From positions 186,001-250,000 of the forward strand of contig NZ_SMLG01000002.1 of the NCBI RefSeq assembly GCF_004349195.1: a stretch of DNA of 64,000 bases. Direction: 5' to 3'. Made by a program: the position numbers and the translations under genes. Within the stretch, counting starts at the first letter, position 1; each line of letters opens with the position of its first letter. This stretch comes from Flavobacterium rhamnosiphilum. GTDB lineage: Bacteria; Bacteroidota; Bacteroidia; Flavobacteriales; Flavobacteriaceae. The notes below the pieces were generated by a model, which did no database searches, was not told the DNA's origin, and worked only from the letters and a program-made list of their open reading frames with translations. Positions 60,919-64,000 of this stretch are shown in pieces.

Positions 60919-63900
60919 CTAAAAACTTGCTCTTATCATTAAACCCAAAGTACGAGTGGAAGGATTCGTTCCCGCATTGGTAAGTGTCTGAGACCATCTA
61001 GAACCTGCTGTGGTTTGTTCCGCATCCATGTCTTTTATGGTTCTGTAAAAGTATAGAAGATTTCTACCAAATGCCGAAACACTCAGTTTTGTAGCCCCTA
61101 GTTTTTTAGCAACTTCCGAAGGCAAATTATAGGATAATGAAACTTCTCTTAGTTTTATATAAGAATTCTTTTGTACGTATAACTCATAACGAGATGAACT
61201 GTATTGTGGACCACCCCAGTTATAAGTGTTAAAGTAGTAATAAGCTTGAGAAATAACATTTGTATTTTTACTTCCATCTTCATTTACAGCATCCATAAGC
61301 ATCCCATCATTGTAAACGACTTCTCCATTTGGTCCGGCAGCAGCAGTTGTTTGCACTCCTTGATCTCCATTCATGTAATAACTCAAACCACCGCTAGCTT
61401 TGTCCATATACTTAGTACTTTCTTCTGTCAAACCTCGGCTGATCATCCAATTAATACCTGTTGGCATTACGTGACCACCAAATCGGAAATCAGTAACCAC
61501 ATCTAAAGTAACGTTTTTATAAGTAAAGGAGTTTATAAAACCACCAGTAACTTTTGGCATGGCATTCCCTACTTTCGTCATCTTGTCGTTATCAATTTTG
61601 TACAAACCGTCAGAAGTTACCACTTTCTCACCCTTGTCATTTACAGCAATTGGGTGCGTATAAAAATCACCCATTGGTTGCCCTACTGTTGATCTCAATT
61701 GTGCCGCATTCCCATCAAAATCAGTATGCAACAATTCAGTTGTACCATTGGCTAATTTTTCGACAACATTTTTATTTTTGGCAAAATTTAACGTTGATTC
61801 CCATGTAAAATTAGCGGTTTTAATAGCAGTAGCTGTTATTCCTATCTCAATCCCTTTATTTCTTAATGTTCCAACATTCCCTAATATCGCACTTGCTCCA
61901 GAAGTTGGTGCTAATGTTAAATCCAATATTTGATCCCTGATTTGTGCATTGTAATAAGAAACGTCTAATCCAAGTCTTCCATTTAGGAATTTAGCTTCCA
62001 AACCAAACTCAATTTCATGTTTTGTTTCAGTCTTAATCAAATCATTGCCATATTTTGAAAAATTAGTATCAGTATATAAAACGGGATTACCACCATTTTG
62101 TTGAACACCCAAAGTATTTTGATTGTAAGCTACATTAGCCTCATACATATCTGGGTAATTCCCAACTATCCCCCAAGAACCGCGAATTTTGGCATAACTA
62201 ACAGCACTTGGCAACGTAAATAAATCAGAGATTACTAAACTTGAATTTACAGAAGGGTATACAAAACTATTATTATTTGGGTTCATCGTAGATGTTCTAT
62301 CTTTTCTAATAGTACCTTCCAAGAAGAAATAGTTTTTATAATTGGCATTTAACGTTCCCATAAAAGCATCCTTTACCAATGAAGTCCTTCTTGAATCGCT
62401 ATTTGGGTTATTCCTAGAGGCCGACAAATCAAACCAATTTTCAACACTCAAACCTCCATTTGTTCCTCTACTTATACTCGTTCCTTTATCTTTAGAAGCA
62501 GTATAGCCCCCCATAGCACTTAACTCGAGGTCAGGAGTGATCTTTTTAGTATAGGTAAGCAAAATATCCCCATACAATATCGAATACTGTGCAGAATTTA
62601 ACCCAAAATATCCTGAATTACCAAAAGCCAAAGGGATTTCTGTAGAATTTCTAGTTTCGGTACTCATTGAGGTGAAATCAGTGGCTAATCTAGCGCGAAG
62701 TTTCAAATTATCAACTATTTGGTAATTATGGGTCATACTGGCAATAACACGATTGCTATATTCATCTTCGTTATTTTCTTTTACCCTCCAAACATAATCA
62801 GCTACATCTCCTCTGAATCCGTTACGTATAATATTCTCCGAAGGCGTTAAACTTTGAGTATTAGCACCTGTAACAAATCTATAACCTAAGCTTGTTTTGT
62901 ATTTATTTAAATACCAAGCTCCGTCATCGAACCTTCCCATCATACCAGTAAAGTTATTGATCATTCTATCATTTGAATACGGACGATTATGGGTTTTTTG
63001 ATTCACATAATTTATCAATAAATCAGTAGTAAGCTTTTTTCCTAATTTGAATGTAGTATTCAAATTAGCAACATTTTTAGTGTTTTGAGAACCTATACTG
63101 ACCCCTTGATTGTCTTGACGTGTTAGTGAAAAACGCATGCTGGCATTTTCAGAACTTTGGGAAATAGCAATGTTTACATTAGAATTTATACCTTTTTGAT
63201 AAAGACTTGCATATCCCTTTTGAGCTTCGTAGGGTCTAATTATACCATCCCAAGCCATAGTAGGCTTGCCATCAAATTTTGGCCCAAAATTGAGACTGGT
63301 ACCTATTAATCCTCTTGTTTCTTTTGTACCATCCCCATCAGTATCATAATAAATAAAACCCGCGGAATCCTGCCCAGCATTAGCAAAATTTAATTGATAC
63401 CCCTGTCCTCTTACATTTTGATACCTTGGCAAGAATGCAACTTCATCAACGCTATAATTGGAACTAAAATCTACCCCAAGTCCTTTCTTGCCTTTTCCGC
63501 TTTTTGTAGTTATAAGTACAACCCCATTTACTGCCTCTGAACCATATAAGGCGGCTGCAGAAGCTCCTTTTAAAATAGAGATATTATCAATATCTTCTGG
63601 ATTAATGTCTAGTAAACCATTCCCTCGAATTCGTTGGTCATTCCAATAATCATTGTTTTTTACTTCACCATCGCGAATAGGAATACCATCTAAAACTATC
63701 AGCGGTTGGCTCCTACCTCTAATTGAATTTACACCCCTAATGGTGATATTTACCGCACTGGTTGCGCCCCCTGGTGCTGTAGCAATACGAACCCCTGGTG
63801 CTTTACCATATAGTGCTGAAGCAAAATTTGATGAACCCGCTTTTACAATAGCATCTGCTTTAATAGTAGAGCTGGCATAACCCAAAGCTCTTGATTTCTT

Positions 63901-64000
63901 GGATACCCCCAAAGCCGTTACTACTACCCCTTCAAGTTCATTTGTTGACGTTTGCAGTTGCACGTTTACTATCCCACTATTATCGGTCTTTACTTCTAGA
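60919..64000 (-). CDS. SusC/RagA TonB-linked outer-membrane transporter (N-terminus beyond window)
   Basis: More than 1,000 residues are visible and the frame runs off the right edge, so the signal peptide and the first part of the regulatory domain are missing. At the edge the frame reads LEVKTDNSGIVNVQLQTSTN and then ELEGVVVTALGVSKKSRALGYA, the typical start of the plug region. It continues with PLIVLDGIPIRDGEVKNNDY, IDNISILKGASAAALYGSEAVNGVVLITTKSG and the barrel, ending LGLMIRASF. It imports glycan fragments with the SusD partner downstream. A GTG at 63963 is not the start, because the open frame extends further upstream. Confidence 0.95.
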   Translation of the reverse strand, partial: LEVKTDNSGIVNVQLQTSTNELEGVVVTALGVSKKSRALGYASSTIKADAIVKAGSSNFASALYGKAPGVRIATAPGGATSAVNITIRGVNSIRGRSQPLIVLDGIPIRDGEVKNNDYWNDQRIRGNGLLDINPEDIDNISILKGASAAALYGSEAVNGVVLITTKSGKGKKGLGVDFSSNYSVDEVAFLPRYQNVRGQGYQLNFANAGQDSAGFIYYDTDGDGTKETRGLIGTSLNFGPKFDGKPTMAWDGIIRPYEAQKGYASLYQKGINSNVNIAISQSSENASMRFSLTRQDNQGVSIGSQNTKNVANLNTTFKLGKKLTTDLLINYVNQKTHNRPYSNDRMINNFTGMMGRFDDGAWYLNKYKTSLGYRFVTGANTQSLTPSENIIRNGFRGDVADYVWRVKENNEDEYSNRVIASMTHNYQIVDNLKLRARLATDFTSMSTETRNSTEIPLAFGNSGYFGLNSAQYSILYGDILLTYTKKITPDLELSAMGGYTASKDKGTSISRGTNGGLSVENWFDLSASRNNPNSDSRRTSLVKDAFMGTLNANYKNYFFLEGTIRKDRTSTMNPNNNSFVYPSVNSSLVISDLFTLPSAVSYAKIRGSWGIVGNYPDMYEANVAYNQNTLGVQQNGGNPVLYTDTNFSKYGNDLIKTETKHEIEFGLEAKFLNGRLGLDVSYYNAQIRDQILDLTLAPTSGASAILGNVGTLRNKGIEIGITATAIKTANFTWESTLNFAKNKNVVEKLANGTTELLHTDFDGNAAQLRSTVGQPMGDFYTHPIAVNDKGEKVVTSDGLYKIDNDKMTKVGNAMPKVTGGFINSFTYKNVTLDVVTDFRFGGHVMPTGINWMISRGLTEESTKYMDKASGGLSYYMNGDQGVQTTAAAGPNGEVVYNDGMLMDAVNEDGSKNTNVISQAYYYFNTYNWGGPQYSSSRYELYVQKNSYIKLREVSLSYNLPSEVAKKLGATKLSVSAFGRNLLYFYRTIKDMDAEQTTAGSRWSQTLTNAGTNPSTRTLGLMIRASF

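Noticed and set aside
42947..63999. Type IX secretion C-terminal signals on the glycosidases
   Set aside because: The C-termini of GH20, GH18, GH92, GH125 and GH2 do not show the conserved CTD motifs; they have ordinary signal peptides.
1..64000. tRNA, rRNA or classical riboswitch
   Set aside because: I looked for conserved cloverleaf and rRNA segments on both strands and saw none; no known riboswitch pattern was recognised in front of ribH, folD or corA.

Overview
This 64 kb window is chromosomal DNA of a Bacteroidota bacterium, most likely Flavobacterium or a close relative in Flavobacteriaceae. The evidence is AT-rich DNA, the -7 promoter element TAnnTTTG in front of several genes, SusC/SusD proteins, Bacteroidetes-type lipoprotein signals, DUF4173/DUF4369 proteins, near absence of Shine-Dalgarno sequences, and AT-rich intergenic hairpins. 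I see no tRNA, rRNA, CRISPR array, insertion sequence or phage structural gene. The window cuts mutL at its left end and a SusC-type receptor at its right end.

1-24.8 kb is mainly conserved core sequence: mutL, a small membrane protein, ribH, a TPR protein, recF, a rhodanese-thioredoxin lipoprotein, a DUF2461 protein, a GT4 glycosyltransferase, asnB, murB, a PaiB-type flavoprotein, a GT2 glycosyltransferase, an ECF-like sigma factor, a TonB-type transducer, an M48 peptidase, lipA, gap, a hybrid histidine kinase, a purine nucleoside phosphorylase, lpxK, a NIF3 protein, a zinc-ribbon-family protein without its cysteines, an alpha/beta hydrolase and rluF.

24.8-30.5 kb is an accessory strip. The last 202 bp of rluF recur about 1.5 kb downstream as an open but headless fragment (about 91% identical by hand count). 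Two shorter degenerate copies of the extreme 3' end lie at 30.35 and 30.43 kb. Between the copies are a TlpA-like thioredoxin, an Abi_2/HEPN abortive-infection protein, a 46-aa membrane peptide, and a membrane protein/winged-helix regulator/DUF4173 operon with two copies of a candidate operator. The arrangement looks like repeated insertion at the rluF 3' end.

30.5-42.9 kb holds two M14 carboxypeptidase-family proteins (one intact, one without its catalytic residues), a CorA-type transporter, folD, ffh, a small lipoprotein, argS and an outer-membrane beta-barrel receptor.

42.9-64 kb, all on the minus strand, is a polysaccharide utilisation locus for N-linked glycans. In transcription order it holds SusC, SusD, GH2 beta-mannosidase, GH92, GH92, GH125, GH18, an alkaline-phosphatase-superfamily hydrolase, GH20, a ROK sugar kinase, glycosylasparaginase and CutC. 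Together these could take apart a mannose-rich N-glycan from its alpha-mannose tips to the GlcNAc-Asn linkage. One GH92 has Gln in place of the general-acid Glu, a change I associate with cleavage of mannose-phosphate diesters, and a phosphatase-superfamily gene lies three genes downstream. The locus may therefore be built for phosphomannosylated (fungal-type) N-glycans. The beta-mannosidase also lacks the usual Ig-like middle domain.
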